A program made the translations under genes and the position numbers. A DNA stretch of 64,000 nucleotides from Bacteroidota bacterium (lineage in GTDB: Bacteria; Bacteroidota; Bacteroidia; Cytophagales; Cytophagaceae). Location: the NCBI GenBank assembly GCA_023391415.1, contig JAEWAY010000036.1, positions 1 through 64,000 of the forward strand, in the 5' to 3' direction. The notes under the pieces are model-generated. The model was not told where the DNA came from, searched no databases, and worked only from the letters and a program-made list of their open reading frames with translations. Positions 38,943 through 48,850 of this stretch are shown here, piece after piece; positions within the stretch are counted from its first letter, which is position 1; the number at the start of each line of letters is the position of its first letter.

Positions 38943-39893
38943 ATGGACTACCCGACATTCAAGGAAACATTAAAGCCCTTTACCGGAGCGATTTGCGTTT
39001 TTACAGGAGCGGTATTCTTCTCAGGTAAGGCCATTCTTGTCAAACTAGGTTTAGCGGAAGGAGTAGGCGTGATGACGCTCCTCAATCTCCGCATGCTGTT
39101 TTCTTTACCCTTTTTTCTCGCGATGTTGTTTTATAAACAGGGTAAAAGCGAAAAAATCTCGATTAAGGACCATGGAACGATCATATTACTTGGCATTTGC
39201 GGATATTATCTGGCAAGTTATTTCGACTTCGCCGGCCTTCAGTATATATCCGCCAGCCTCGAACGCCTCATTGTCTTTATCTATCCCACACTGGTAGTCA
39301 TATTATCCGCGTTATTTTTTAAAACCCGGATCGGAAAAAAGGAACTGATCGCTTTAGGATTGACTTATTCGGGTATTATGATCGCTTTTGTTTCAGACGC
39401 GCCGACACTATCAGCGCCTGTCGTACAAGGCAGCCTCCTTGTCTTCGCGAGCGCTTTTACGTACGCGATCTATCTGATTGGCAGCGGCCGCCTGATTCCC
39501 AAAATCGGCGCTTCCAGATTTACGGGATACGCCATGCTCGTATCTACCATAGCCGTACTCGCCCACAGCGTCGCCACGGATGACCTTAACTTGATAACAA
39601 GCGCCAAAGTATATATTATCGGTCTTCTGATGGCGATATTCTGCACGGTGATCCCCGCTATTTTATTAGCGGCTGGTATCAGGTTGATCGGCTCAGACAA
39701 AGCTTCCATAATCGGAAGTATCGGTCCGGTATCAACCATAGCGCTCGCGGCCATTTTTCTAAACGAGCATATTTCATTCGCGGAGCTTGTTGGTACATGT
39801 ATGGTAATCGCGGGCGTCTTACTGGTCAGCCGGCAAAAACAGCAAGCGCTACCACCACAAAAACTCAGACAAGACTTACCTGATCCGGCTTAG
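38943..39893 (+). CDS. EamA/DMT-family permease
   Basis: 316 residues from ATG 38943 (an upstream GTG at 38856 would run through the hairpin and is less likely). It has ten hydrophobic helices in two EamA repeats, with GKAILVKLGLAEGVGVMTLL in the first and GSIGPVSTIALAAIFLNEHI in the second. It is probably a metabolite exporter; the substrate is not predictable. The leader suggests regulated expression. Confidence 0.85.
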   Translation: MDYPTFKETLKPFTGAICVFTGAVFFSGKAILVKLGLAEGVGVMTLLNLRMLFSLPFFLAMLFYKQGKSEKISIKDHGTIILLGICGYYLASYFDFAGLQYISASLERLIVFIYPTLVVILSALFFKTRIGKKELIALGLTYSGIMIAFVSDAPTLSAPVVQGSLLVFASAFTYAIYLIGSGRLIPKIGASRFTGYAMLVSTIAVLAHSVATDDLNLITSAKVYIIGLLMAIFCTVIPAILLAAGIRLIGSDKASIIGSIGPVSTIALAAIFLNEHISFAELVGTCMVIAGVLLVSRQKQQALPPQKLRQDLPDPA

Positions 39894-39933
39894 TCAAGCG
39901 ACTCCTGGAGCTCCGGAACAGTTTTTCATCTAC

Positions 39934-40728
39934 CTAAACAGCGACCGGAGCGGGGATATGCGGATGTGGATCATAACCTTCCAGTGAAAAGTCTTCAAAG
40001 GTAAAATCAAATATATTTTTGACTTCAGGATTTATTTTCATCACCGGCAAAGGCCTGGGTTCACGGCTCAATTGCAGGCGAGCCTGATCAAGATGATTCA
40101 GATAAAGATGCGTGTCGCCAAAACTATGCACAAACTCTCCCGGCTGTAAACCGGTAACCTGAGCCACCATCATGGTCAGTAACGCGTACGAAGCGATGTT
40201 GAAGGGTACTCCCAGAAACACGTCGGCGCTACGCTGATACAACTGACAGGAAAGCCGGCCATCGGCGACGTAAAACTGAAAAAAAGCATGACAGGGTGGT
40301 AAGGCCATTTTATTGACATCACTGACATTCCAGGCACTGACGATCAACCTTCTGGAATCCGGATTCTTTTTAATCTGCTCGATTACCGCTGTAATCTGAT
40401 CAATGGAGCCACCCTCCCCATCCGGCCATGATCGCCACTGATAGCCATATACAGGACCAAGATCGCCATGCGCATCAGCCCACTCGTCCCATATGGAAAC
40501 CTTGTTGTCCTTCAGATATTTGATGTTGGTGTCGCCTTTCAGAAACCAAAGCAGCTCATGAATAATACTTCGCGAATGGACTTTCTTTGTAGTCACCAGA
40601 GGGAAACCCTTGCTCAGATCAAAACGGGTCTGATACCCGAATACACTGATCGTTCCTGTTCCGGTACGATCTTCCTTGCGCGTTCCTTCTTTCAATACAT
40701 GACTGATCAGATCCAGATACTGCTGCAT
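39934..40728 (-). CDS. thyA: Thymidylate synthase
   Basis: 264 residues from ATG 40728, the exact length of E. coli ThyA (an upstream in-frame ATG at 40779 lies within the preceding terminator). The catalytic Cys146 is in ALPPCHAFFQFYV, with DRTGTGT, LYQRSADVFLGVPFN and HLYLNHLDQ all present. It methylates dUMP to dTMP using methylene-tetrahydrofolate. No dihydrofolate reductase gene adjoins it. Confidence 0.97.
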   Translation of the reverse strand: MQQYLDLISHVLKEGTRKEDRTGTGTISVFGYQTRFDLSKGFPLVTTKKVHSRSIIHELLWFLKGDTNIKYLKDNKVSIWDEWADAHGDLGPVYGYQWRSWPDGEGGSIDQITAVIEQIKKNPDSRRLIVSAWNVSDVNKMALPPCHAFFQFYVADGRLSCQLYQRSADVFLGVPFNIASYALLTMMVAQVTGLQPGEFVHSFGDTHLYLNHLDQARLQLSREPRPLPVMKINPEVKNIFDFTFEDFSLEGYDPHPHIPAPVAV

Positions 40729-40776
40729 AATTTCTCGTTGAACTTTACGGTTTAAATCTGAGGAAATATAAAGGTA

Positions 40777-40811
40777 CAAAAAAAGCCTTTCATGAAGAAT
40801 GAAAGGCTTTT
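40777..40811 (-). terminator. Terminator of the Lys/Cys-rich mini-protein gene
   Basis: A perfect 13-bp stem (40781-40793 with 40799-40811) with a T-run on the minus strand. Confidence 0.88.
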
Positions 40812-40836
40812 CTAAAAATTCATAATTCCGCGCGGA

Positions 40837-41058
40837 TTATTTTCCGCCACAGGATTTTTTAGCTTCGCCTTTTTTGCAGCAGGATTTTTCACCTGATTCA
40901 TTGCCTTCCTTGCACGCTTTCTTCTTTTTCTTTCCTTTTTCCTTTCCATTCTTCTCTACCAATTGGTGTTGGGCGTTTTCTACAGAAGCATAGGACAGGC
41001 TAGACGCTCCCGCCACAAAAAACAACGAGAAAATTACACTAAAGATAACTCTTTTCAT
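40837..41058 (-). CDS. Exported Lys/Cys-rich mini-protein
   Basis: A 73-residue protein with a clear signal peptide (residues 1-24, ending in LSYAS) and a mature chain of about 48 residues rich in Lys, Glu and Gly. Five cysteines lie in the last 25 residues (ACKEG, KSCCKKGEAKKSCGGK). The clustered cysteines suggest metal binding or disulphide cross-linking outside the cytoplasm. No family is recognised. It has its own strong terminator. Confidence 0.75.
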   Translation of the reverse strand: MKRVIFSVIFSLFFVAGASSLSYASVENAQHQLVEKNGKEKGKKKKKACKEGNESGEKSCCKKGEAKKSCGGK

Positions 41059-41279
41059 AGGATTTACTTTTTGGATGTTATACTATTCTTTTTTAAGGAC
41101 AAAAACAAGACCAAACTCTTTAGTAATGACACGAAAACGCTTTCGCGAACCATAATTATTTCATTTATAGAAGTAAACAAAAAAACAGGTGAATTGGTAA
41201 TATATAAACATAAATACAACAACCGTGTTTTGCAATCTACAGACACTATAAACATCAACTTATCAAACAAAACAAGCTA

Positions 41280-41963
41280 ATGAAAAAACAAGTTACACTT
41301 ATCCTGGCGCTGTTTTCAACGCTTTCGACTTTTGCCGGTGATGGTCAAACCTCCAACGTAAAACAAAACGATTTGGTATATGGCGGCTTTTACATCCATC
41401 TTGGTCTTGGTCTTCCCAGTTATAAAGTAGTCGGATCCGGCAATACGGTCTCACTGGGAATTCAACCTTCACTGGAACTAGGCAACCAGTTTATGTTTCA
41501 CAAAGGCGAAAATTTTGGCATAGGAATGAATGTAAGCTGGATAACCGCCGGTTTTAGCGTAAAATCCAACAAAATAAACCATAGTCTGCTGGGCGACGTC
41601 TCCACCAAGACATCTTCCCTCTACCTGAGTCTACTAAAATTTGGTCCAATGGCTACTTTCGCCACCAATACGATAGGACTCGACCTGTATGTCGATCTGA
41701 CACCAACCTTATATCTCGGTACCAATCGTCTAAAGGATGTCAACATCGATATTGATCAGCGTGATGGATATACGATGACCGGACTGGCCTTTACTCCCGG
41801 TGTAAAATTCAGGCTCAAAGTGGTCACGCTTGGTTTCGAAGCGCACATTGGCAGATTACACCATGTACAGAGAGGTTCGTCTTCCGATGACGATATCGAT
41901 ATTGACTGGGACTACAAAGCCAATTATTTCAATCCCAGAGTATTTGTCGGTTTGAAGTTTTAA
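41280..41963 (+). CDS. Outer-membrane beta-barrel-like protein
   Basis: A 227-residue protein with a signal peptide (residues 1-19, STFAG). The mature part alternates hydrophobic and polar residues in roughly eight strands and ends in the aromatic FVGLKF, typical of outer-membrane beta barrels. Acidic residues cluster near the C-terminus (SSDDDIDIDWD). The function is unknown; a small OmpA-like or porin-like barrel is the best guess. Confidence 0.7.
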   Translation: MKKQVTLILALFSTLSTFAGDGQTSNVKQNDLVYGGFYIHLGLGLPSYKVVGSGNTVSLGIQPSLELGNQFMFHKGENFGIGMNVSWITAGFSVKSNKINHSLLGDVSTKTSSLYLSLLKFGPMATFATNTIGLDLYVDLTPTLYLGTNRLKDVNIDIDQRDGYTMTGLAFTPGVKFRLKVVTLGFEAHIGRLHHVQRGSSSDDDIDIDWDYKANYFNPRVFVGLKF

Positions 41964-41993
41964 AAGTTAATTACGCCTTACGCCAAGACTAAG

Positions 41994-42028
41994 AAAGGCT
42001 GTCCTTTGAAAAGGTACAGCCTTTTTTT
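41994..42028 (+). terminator. Intrinsic terminator of the beta-barrel gene
   Basis: AAAGGCTGT (41994-42002) pairs with ACAGCCTTT (42016-42024), followed by TTTT. Confidence 0.88.
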
Positions 42029-42044
42029 CATTACGGATTTCCCG

Positions 42045-43034
42045 TCAATTCCACTCCAGTTCGGCCCGCTCCCGCCAGTAATCCACAGGGCTTATTCTCA
42101 ATGAGCCTAACTGTTCCATGTCTTCCGGATCAATCGCCAGATTGTCCGCCATCAGATTTGATTCCAACTGTTGGATGGTTGAAGCTCCGCTCAACACAAT
42201 ATTTACCCATGGCTGACGCGACACAAAGGCTATACATAAAGCGTCGGCGCCGACTTTATACTTTTCGGACAATCTATTGAGTATCTTTCTATTTTCCTCA
42301 AATTCAGAATGGGTATTTCTATCAGTAAGACGGCCATTGGCCAGAGCTTCCTTTATAATCACACCCATACCCATTCGAGAGGCTTCGACCAGAGCTTCCG
42401 TGGCCGATTGCTCCAGCGCGTTCCATGTAGCTTGCACTGATCCAAACAACAACTCCCCATCTTTCCTTATCCGCGTAGCTTTTTCAAGCGTTTCCGCCTG
42501 ACCAGGGCCACTCAGTGAAAGCCCTACAACGATTCCTGTCCTTTTCAATCTCCAGAGTTCATCCAGAAGCTCCGGATTATCAAGCGCTCCGCTATCCGGA
42601 GTCGCGGAGTGAATATGATATATTCCAAGACGCTTGCCTATCCATCGATACGACTCTGGCCATTGGCGCTTCAGGTTTGACAGGCTATGTTCCTTGATCT
42701 CGTGTTTATCAGCCTGTACCTTCCAATCCGCGGTATATGTATATCCCCATTTTGAGCCAATCACCATATCATGATCGCCTTGATATGTACTCCAGCCCGA
42801 TAAAAACTCTTCGGCTTTTCCATAGCTTCTGGCCACGTCAAAATAGCGTATTCCCTTACGATACGCAGCGTCCAGAACATCCCACGCGTGGTCGCGCATT
42901 ACGGGCTCCGCGGTTTTATTTCTCAAATCCTCCCCATGTCCCAGATTGATATATCCCGGTCTCCCCAGAGCGGCTAATCCCAGTCCCATACGGGTAACCC
43001 TCAACGCCGTAGCGCCAAATCGCGTTCGCTTCAT
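42045..43034 (-). CDS. Aldo/keto reductase
   Basis: A 329-residue NADPH-dependent oxidoreductase with a TIM barrel. The catalytic tetrad lies in FDVARSYGKAEEFL (Asp, Tyr), IGSKWGYTY (Lys) and GIYHIHSATPDSG (His). The substrate cannot be told. It lies 24 bp after the MFS gene and is probably co-transcribed with it. Confidence 0.88.
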   Translation of the reverse strand: MKRTRFGATALRVTRMGLGLAALGRPGYINLGHGEDLRNKTAEPVMRDHAWDVLDAAYRKGIRYFDVARSYGKAEEFLSGWSTYQGDHDMVIGSKWGYTYTADWKVQADKHEIKEHSLSNLKRQWPESYRWIGKRLGIYHIHSATPDSGALDNPELLDELWRLKRTGIVVGLSLSGPGQAETLEKATRIRKDGELLFGSVQATWNALEQSATEALVEASRMGMGVIIKEALANGRLTDRNTHSEFEENRKILNRLSEKYKVGADALCIAFVSRQPWVNIVLSGASTIQQLESNLMADNLAIDPEDMEQLGSLRISPVDYWRERAELEWN

Positions 43035-43058
43035 AACCGCGAATATAGTATTTCTTTT

Positions 43059-44381
43059 CTAACCCTCTCCAGCCTTGACATACGCTTGATAAGCCTTTAG
43101 AATCCTGGGGCGGAAAAGCAATAACAATATTCCCATCAGGCACACGATTACCGCGCCCAAACGAAGCGCGGACTCGACTCCGACGCGTTCCGACACCCAT
43201 CCTACCTGCAAATTTCCAATAGGCGTCATGCCCAAAAACATAAGAACATACAAACTCATTACTCTACCCCGGAATTCCGGCCTGACCATACTCTGAATAG
43301 TCGTATTGATCGTCGCCGCCTGCGAAAGCAGTCCGAACCCGGAAAAAAAGAGGAGTATCATAGCCAGGCCACTATCCTTGGTGAAGGTAAAGAGAATAAT
43401 CCCGATACTAAATATGCAACATCCACCGGTTATATATAAAACAGGTTTGATTTTTCCCAGGAAAGCACCCACCAGTACGGCGGCGCTCAAAGACCCGAGG
43501 CCAATCGACGAATATAAATATCCTAATCCCGTAGCGTCCATCTGAAACTTATTTTTGGCGAGTAAAGGGATGACAGTCGTAAAAGACCAACCAAAAACGG
43601 ATACTATTCCCGCTAATCCAAGAAACATACTGATCACAGGATGTCTATACGCGTACGCTATCCCTTCGCTTATAGCCTTCAAGGCTCCGATAGGTTTCTG
43701 ATCGAAAAGCGGATCTTTCAAACGCAGCGCTTTCAACGCGATCAACACGCCAATAAAACTCAAGCCATTTACGATAAAGGCGCCTCCGATACCAATCATG
43801 CCGATCAATAACCCCGCGATACCGGGCCCAATAACCCTCGCCGCGTTAAAAATTCCCGAGTTCAGGGCGATCGCGGAAGACAACTGCGTTTTATTTACCA
43901 GTTCGGCTACAAAAGCTTGCCGGGCCGGCGCGTCGATCGCCATAACCATTCCCAGAAGAAAGGCCATGAGGCCTATAAGCCAAACAGTCACCAAGCCGGT
44001 GAGGGTAAAAACGCCAAGCAGAAACGCCAGCGACATGGCAAGGCTCTGTGTATAAAATAAAATTTTTCGTTTGGAAAAACGATCCACGACAAGTCCCCCA
44101 AACAGGGTAAACAAAAGTGTGGGGACTGTACTAAGCGCGGTTACCAGACCTATTAAAAAAACGGAATCGGTAAGTTGAAGGATCAGCCAGCCCTGAGCGA
44201 CAATTTGCAACCATGTGCCAATAAGGGATACCAGTTGACCAAAAAAATACAGCTTATAGTTTCTGCTCTGAAAAGCGGGAAAAGCGTCGGTTATTTTCCT
44301 CACCCAGCGGACAGCTCCGCTATGCTGAACATCGTTGGTTTCTTCCAGGAATTGATTATCATGAGAGTCGGAATTTTTCAT
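43059..44381 (-). CDS. MFS exporter (EntS-like)
   Basis: A 440-residue twelve-helix transporter. Family features are NYKLYFFGQLVSLIGTWLQ in helix 1 and the LFGGLVVDRFSKRKIL loop between helices 2 and 3. It resembles the MFS_3 group that includes the enterobactin exporter EntS and multidrug pumps. It is downstream of the haem locus on the same strand but separated by an 82-bp gap, so a shared transcript is uncertain. Confidence 0.85.
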   Translation of the reverse strand: MKNSDSHDNQFLEETNDVQHSGAVRWVRKITDAFPAFQSRNYKLYFFGQLVSLIGTWLQIVAQGWLILQLTDSVFLIGLVTALSTVPTLLFTLFGGLVVDRFSKRKILFYTQSLAMSLAFLLGVFTLTGLVTVWLIGLMAFLLGMVMAIDAPARQAFVAELVNKTQLSSAIALNSGIFNAARVIGPGIAGLLIGMIGIGGAFIVNGLSFIGVLIALKALRLKDPLFDQKPIGALKAISEGIAYAYRHPVISMFLGLAGIVSVFGWSFTTVIPLLAKNKFQMDATGLGYLYSSIGLGSLSAAVLVGAFLGKIKPVLYITGGCCIFSIGIILFTFTKDSGLAMILLFFSGFGLLSQAATINTTIQSMVRPEFRGRVMSLYVLMFLGMTPIGNLQVGWVSERVGVESALRLGAVIVCLMGILLLLFRPRILKAYQAYVKAGEG

Positions 44382-44463
44382 TGTCTGTCATCGGAAGTTC
44401 CGTGTTTTGCTAAACTCATGAAAATAAAATGAGTTCCGCTACGGAACAAATATACCCAACCGA

Positions 44464-45429
44464 TCAAAGTTTCTGAAGTTCCCAGGTGGGATTTCCTTTC
44501 ACTCCCATGGAATCGTAAAAATCCAGAAAATGGAACTTGTAATATAACCCCTTATGATTTTTAATAATATAAGTAATTTCGGGATATACGACGTACGAAT
44601 CGGTATCGAAGCTATATTCTTTCCAGTCATATCCTATAAAATCGATCGAGCCTTCCAGTCCGACACCTAAAGCGAATTCATAGTCGATATCGTCAAAGGC
44701 CATATTGGTCCTGCCTACCCAGGTATCGTTACTGTTGATCAAACAACCTGTCAGCAGATAAGGCATGACCGGAGTCATATCGGTAAACATATGCGTGTAT
44801 TGGGTAAAAACAAGATCCCAGTTATCCTTCGGCGGCTCGACCGGCACCATGTTTCCCAGGTGATCCATATGGATATAATTATACAAGGGATCCTTGCATA
44901 TCACGATTTCAGCACCTTCCCTATCCGCCAGTTTCCCCCAACGTATCTTATAGCCGGAAGGGCTTACTTCCATAAATTGCAATTTGGCGAAACCAAGCTT
45001 CACGCCATTCTTATCATATCCCAGGTCAATCACATGCACCTTGCCGCTTTTCCAATCGACCAGAGCGACACTATCCGGATTGCCTGAAGGCGCGTCCCAG
45101 GCCTTTCCCGTCTCAAAGCCTCCACTGCCACTAACACTCGTAAAGTCGTCCAGTCCCGTATTCCACGCGGACAACATGAGAGACGTGTTGAGCCGCGCGA
45201 GACTTCCGGTTTCTGAAGCCTCAAAAGCGAGTATCCAATCCGTTCTTTGGTTTCTGGCGACCTCCGAATTCGTCTCCAAGTCTATAAAAACCTGATATTC
45301 GTAAGAAGCGCCTAAGCTTACCGACCCAATCCGCACATCTCCGGTCGCGTGCGCCGGTACCGGCAATTCCTCCCTCATGCACGCCGGCATGCAAAACAAT
45401 AGCAAAAGATTAAATAAAAATCGCCTCAT
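44464..45429 (-). CDS. HmuY-family haem-binding lipoprotein
   Basis: A 321-residue protein with a lipoprotein signal (lipobox CMPAC, Cys17). The body shows HmuY landmarks: TDWILAFEASETGSL in the first half, DNWDLVFTQYTHMF, YLLTGCLIN and IGYDWKEYSFDT, ending in the WELQKL strand. In this family pairs of His or Met residues bind haem; candidates are in NYIHMDHLGNM and TQYTHMFTDM. It should hold haem on the outer face and hand it to the TonB-dependent receptor whose gene overlaps it by four bases upstream. Confidence 0.85.
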   Translation of the reverse strand: MRRFLFNLLLLFCMPACMREELPVPAHATGDVRIGSVSLGASYEYQVFIDLETNSEVARNQRTDWILAFEASETGSLARLNTSLMLSAWNTGLDDFTSVSGSGGFETGKAWDAPSGNPDSVALVDWKSGKVHVIDLGYDKNGVKLGFAKLQFMEVSPSGYKIRWGKLADREGAEIVICKDPLYNYIHMDHLGNMVPVEPPKDNWDLVFTQYTHMFTDMTPVMPYLLTGCLINSNDTWVGRTNMAFDDIDYEFALGVGLEGSIDFIGYDWKEYSFDTDSYVVYPEITYIIKNHKGLYYKFHFLDFYDSMGVKGNPTWELQKL

Positions 45430-47702
45430 TTTTTACTCACATTGACAGATAAGCGAGCGAACCACGTCCTTCCCATCCCTACCGGTACGCTACCACTCGC
45501 CACCGAGTGCGCTGTGGATTCGGTACTCGTCGAATTGACACGCCGCACATTAAACAAGTTTTTAGAACCCAGCGTCAAAGCGATTCTCTTATTCCCAAAA
45601 TGACGTGTAAAGCTCACATCGGCCATACTGTAATCATCAATCTCCGTTTGGATTATAGAACCATCCTCGGCCGCCATATAAGAAGGAATTTTTCCGTTGT
45701 ACTTATAGAAAAGACTCAGATCCCCAAGTTTATCAATCGTCCACATAAAACTTAGCCTGAACTCCGGAGCATAGTTGTAAGCGGGCAAACGCGAAGTGGT
45801 GGCCGTTATATTGTTGATCCGGCCGATCCAGGAAGCCCCCGCTGTCAGAATAACGTCGGCGCTCTTCCATTCTCCGTTCAGGTTAATTCCATGGGTTTTA
45901 AACCGACCAATATTGACGTAGGCATACTCCATATCACTCAAAGACAATAACTTAATCTGATTAAAGATATCATTATAAAAAAAGGTTCCCTCTATTCCGA
46001 CAGACCTTATGATCTTGTTGCCGGGTCTTAGCTGAATTCCAGATTGTATATTGTGGGAATGCTCCGCCTCCAATTGGTCATTGCCTTTAATATTGTGGTT
46101 GATGTCGACAAAATCCAAATACAGCTCCTTGAGGCCCGGAGCCCGGAAACCTCTCGCGGACGAAACTCTGAATACTACATCCGATACGCGATAATGCAAA
46201 TGCAATGACGGTATAAGCGGACTTTTGAAAGTTGAATTATACGCCACCCGCAAACCCGGGCGGATTGTCAGGACTTCCAAAAGTTTGTACTGCAAACTGG
46301 AAAACAACGCGACGTCGATAAGCGAACGTTCGTCGCCATCTATGCGCGCTCCTCTGAAACGCTCATAGTTTATATCATATCCTACATCAAAATTGACAGC
46401 GGACGAATCGCCAAAACTGGCATACGATCCGCGGGCCAGCCAGGCTACTATATTGGTGGTATCATGAGCATCGGCTTCGCTGGCAGGTATCTCCTCAAGT
46501 GTCGTCAGATTCTTAAAATAGGAATTTTTCACCCTGTAGTAATGGTTTCTGGCGACCATCAGATTGATACCGCCGTTTTCCCGAACGGGGACATAGTAGC
46601 TCATCGAGTGATTGTTCCGGCGACTTTTATATGTATCGTCAAAAGCCGTCTCGTAATACGCCTTCCTGGGCTCTCCTCTGTTGAGGAGAAACTCATCGAA
46701 GTAGTCAAACGCGTAGTTTAGCCTGGATTCCTTTATGGAGTAACCCGCCTTGAGGCCCACTATCCACTGTTCCTTGGGTTTCCACTGCTTGTTCCTGCTG
46801 TGATCCGCCAGTGTTTTTCGAGGTAGCTGAAAATCCGGATCACCGGAATTCCAACCGTCAAAGAAGTGTCTGGCCGCGTTGCCGGCGAGAAATATCCGGC
46901 CCTTCTTCGCTCCCAGCTTTAGCGCCTGGTTGTACGTCCCGTTACTTTCATAGTACGTGTCGCTGGTAGCTTCCAACGATCCTCTTAAATCTTTCCTGGT
47001 AATAATATTGATCACGCCCGCGAGCGCGTTTGTTCCAAAGTTTACCGCCATAGGACCCTCGATTATTTCGATTCGCTCAACTTCGTTCAGATTGAACTGA
47101 GTCAGGTCTATATTACCATCAAGCCGGCCTACTACGGGTACACCGTCAACCAGAAACTTGACGTTTTCTCCTCCGATTCCCTGCATCTTCATACTACTTC
47201 CGAGTATATTATCCTGTTCAAGCCTGATATTTAAACTATTATTCAATACCTCTCTCAAATTGACAGCGCCCATACGATCAATCGTTTGGCGATCTATGAC
47301 AACGGCCTTATGCACAGCGTCGTCAATAGCGGTTTCCTTGTATTGTCCAGTGAGTATGACTGGATTCATCATAATGGGATCCGCCGACAGGAAAAAAACC
47401 CGGGAGATCGCGTCAAAAAGGGTGTCGACGACAGGCAGATACCCCATCGCCGCGATCCCGATCCGAAGAGGAAAACGCGCTTCCGAAAGAGCGCCGGATA
47501 AATCAACCACCCCTTTCTCATCGGTATAAAAGTCTTTTATAAAACCGGAATTGGAAATACTTTGAAGCTGTATATGAGCGTAGCCAACCGCCGATCGATC
47601 GGTTTTACTCCTTACCATAACAGTCTGGCCATAACCTATAGAGGCGCAAACAAGGCTCAGAACAACCGCCTGTAATAAATGCTTAAAAATTGATAAGTAC
47701 AT
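45426..47702 (-). CDS. TonB-dependent haem receptor (HmuR-like)
   Basis: A 758-residue outer-membrane receptor: signal peptide (ending SIGYGQ, about residue 25), a carboxypeptidase-D-like strand region, a plug domain (about 125-240, with VNLREVLNNSLNIRL and VKFLVDGVPVVGRL), and a 22-stranded barrel. FRAPGLKELY and NDQLEAEHS with INHNI between them correspond to the FRAP and NPNL boxes of haem receptors. It imports haem into the periplasm using TonB energy. Confidence 0.88.
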   Translation of the reverse strand: MYLSIFKHLLQAVVLSLVCASIGYGQTVMVRSKTDRSAVGYAHIQLQSISNSGFIKDFYTDEKGVVDLSGALSEARFPLRIGIAAMGYLPVVDTLFDAISRVFFLSADPIMMNPVILTGQYKETAIDDAVHKAVVIDRQTIDRMGAVNLREVLNNSLNIRLEQDNILGSSMKMQGIGGENVKFLVDGVPVVGRLDGNIDLTQFNLNEVERIEIIEGPMAVNFGTNALAGVINIITRKDLRGSLEATSDTYYESNGTYNQALKLGAKKGRIFLAGNAARHFFDGWNSGDPDFQLPRKTLADHSRNKQWKPKEQWIVGLKAGYSIKESRLNYAFDYFDEFLLNRGEPRKAYYETAFDDTYKSRRNNHSMSYYVPVRENGGINLMVARNHYYRVKNSYFKNLTTLEEIPASEADAHDTTNIVAWLARGSYASFGDSSAVNFDVGYDINYERFRGARIDGDERSLIDVALFSSLQYKLLEVLTIRPGLRVAYNSTFKSPLIPSLHLHYRVSDVVFRVSSARGFRAPGLKELYLDFVDINHNIKGNDQLEAEHSHNIQSGIQLRPGNKIIRSVGIEGTFFYNDIFNQIKLLSLSDMEYAYVNIGRFKTHGINLNGEWKSADVILTAGASWIGRINNITATTSRLPAYNYAPEFRLSFMWTIDKLGDLSLFYKYNGKIPSYMAAEDGSIIQTEIDDYSMADVSFTRHFGNKRIALTLGSKNLFNVRRVNSTSTESTAHSVASGSVPVGMGRTWFARLSVNVSKK

Positions 47703-47825
47703 TGGTTTTGACCTATATCCGCGACAACCGGAATCTGAATGGAGTTAAGCGTATCAACGCGAAGAAAATCAGGTAACCGCGGCAGGCCTTACGGCCCGCC
47801 ACAGTAAGAACACACCTAATAAGAT

Positions 47826-48803
47826 TTAACCTTTGATAAGATATTTTTCAATTGTCTGACGAATCAGCGGAACAGTCTGATTCCTGTTGTAATTCGCCGA
47901 AGACTCTCCCTCCAGTTTGAAAAGTTGTTCGAAGAGCATTTTTTCATCCACCCTTCTCTGGAATTTCAAGGAGCTATTCGCCGCGAAAATATCAGTCCAA
48001 ACAACGCGAACGTCGGCCCAGAACTTGTTGTTTTTCGCCCAATAATCGATCGCGGGCTGACAATTGTAATCTCCTTTGGTAAAGGTTTCAAATCCTTTTT
48101 CCCAACAGATCAGCTTATCGCCCGCTTCCGAACGAAAGATTTTTTCATTATCCTGTTCCAGAATCCAGTTGCCATCCTTAAAGATTTCAATATGGCTATG
48201 GCGTCTCATCACATTATAATCCATTCTGGGCTTCGTAGCCTCTCTTCTCGGAAGCGGGGCGTCGCCCGTGCCTTCCCAAAAATGTCTTCCATCGACATGC
48301 ACCCATGTACCGAAACTTTCATAGCGGGGGCTATCATCCACCTGATATACTTTTTGCGTCCAGGTTCCCTTTACTTCATCGGCGGTCAGGCTTTTCTTTA
48401 CCCACTCATAATTTTTATTATATAAAAACAAGTCGGTATTCTCATATAGCCAGTCCTGCCTCCAGTGCTTCACGATAAACGTATCGTTCACAACCAACAA
48501 ATGCTGAAGGCTTATTTTTTTATCGGTCTCCTCCAATACAAACACATATTCGATCGCCCATTCAGACTTCCTGTCCATGTATTTGTAGGTGGTATCCGGC
48601 GCGAAGGTTTCCGCGAATTCGAAAGTAACCTTATAGCACCCGGCCATCGAGCGAATGACTTCCTTGTCCCTGATCAGCTTATTATCGGCAGCTACCGGAA
48701 CCGCTACTTCGTTTGATTGGTTTTTTTTGACTTTTTTTGTCTGGGCGTACAGACCGCCGGCAGTTATACCGGCGAGCAATGTCGCCAAAATCAGCTTTTT
48801 CAT
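47826..48803 (-). CDS. DUF6607 family protein of the haem locus
   Basis: A 325-residue protein with a signal peptide (residues 1-20, GGLYAQ) followed by a basic stretch. The body (GCYKVTFEFAETFAPDTTYKY, GTWTQKVYQVDDSPRYES and DGRHFWEGTGDAPLPRREAT) matches DUF6607, a Bacteroidota family often adjoining haem or iron receptors. Function is unknown, possibly periplasmic haem handling. The gap to the receptor is 123 bp and includes a GC-rich hairpin near 47780-47801. Confidence 0.78.
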   Translation of the reverse strand: MKKLILATLLAGITAGGLYAQTKKVKKNQSNEVAVPVAADNKLIRDKEVIRSMAGCYKVTFEFAETFAPDTTYKYMDRKSEWAIEYVFVLEETDKKISLQHLLVVNDTFIVKHWRQDWLYENTDLFLYNKNYEWVKKSLTADEVKGTWTQKVYQVDDSPRYESFGTWVHVDGRHFWEGTGDAPLPRREATKPRMDYNVMRRHSHIEIFKDGNWILEQDNEKIFRSEAGDKLICWEKGFETFTKGDYNCQPAIDYWAKNNKFWADVRVVWTDIFAANSSLKFQRRVDEKMLFEQLFKLEGESSANYNRNQTVPLIRQTIEKYLIKG

Positions 48804-48850
48804 GTTAATTACTTATTTGGTTTATTAGGTATGTAAAAGTTTAATAAAAA

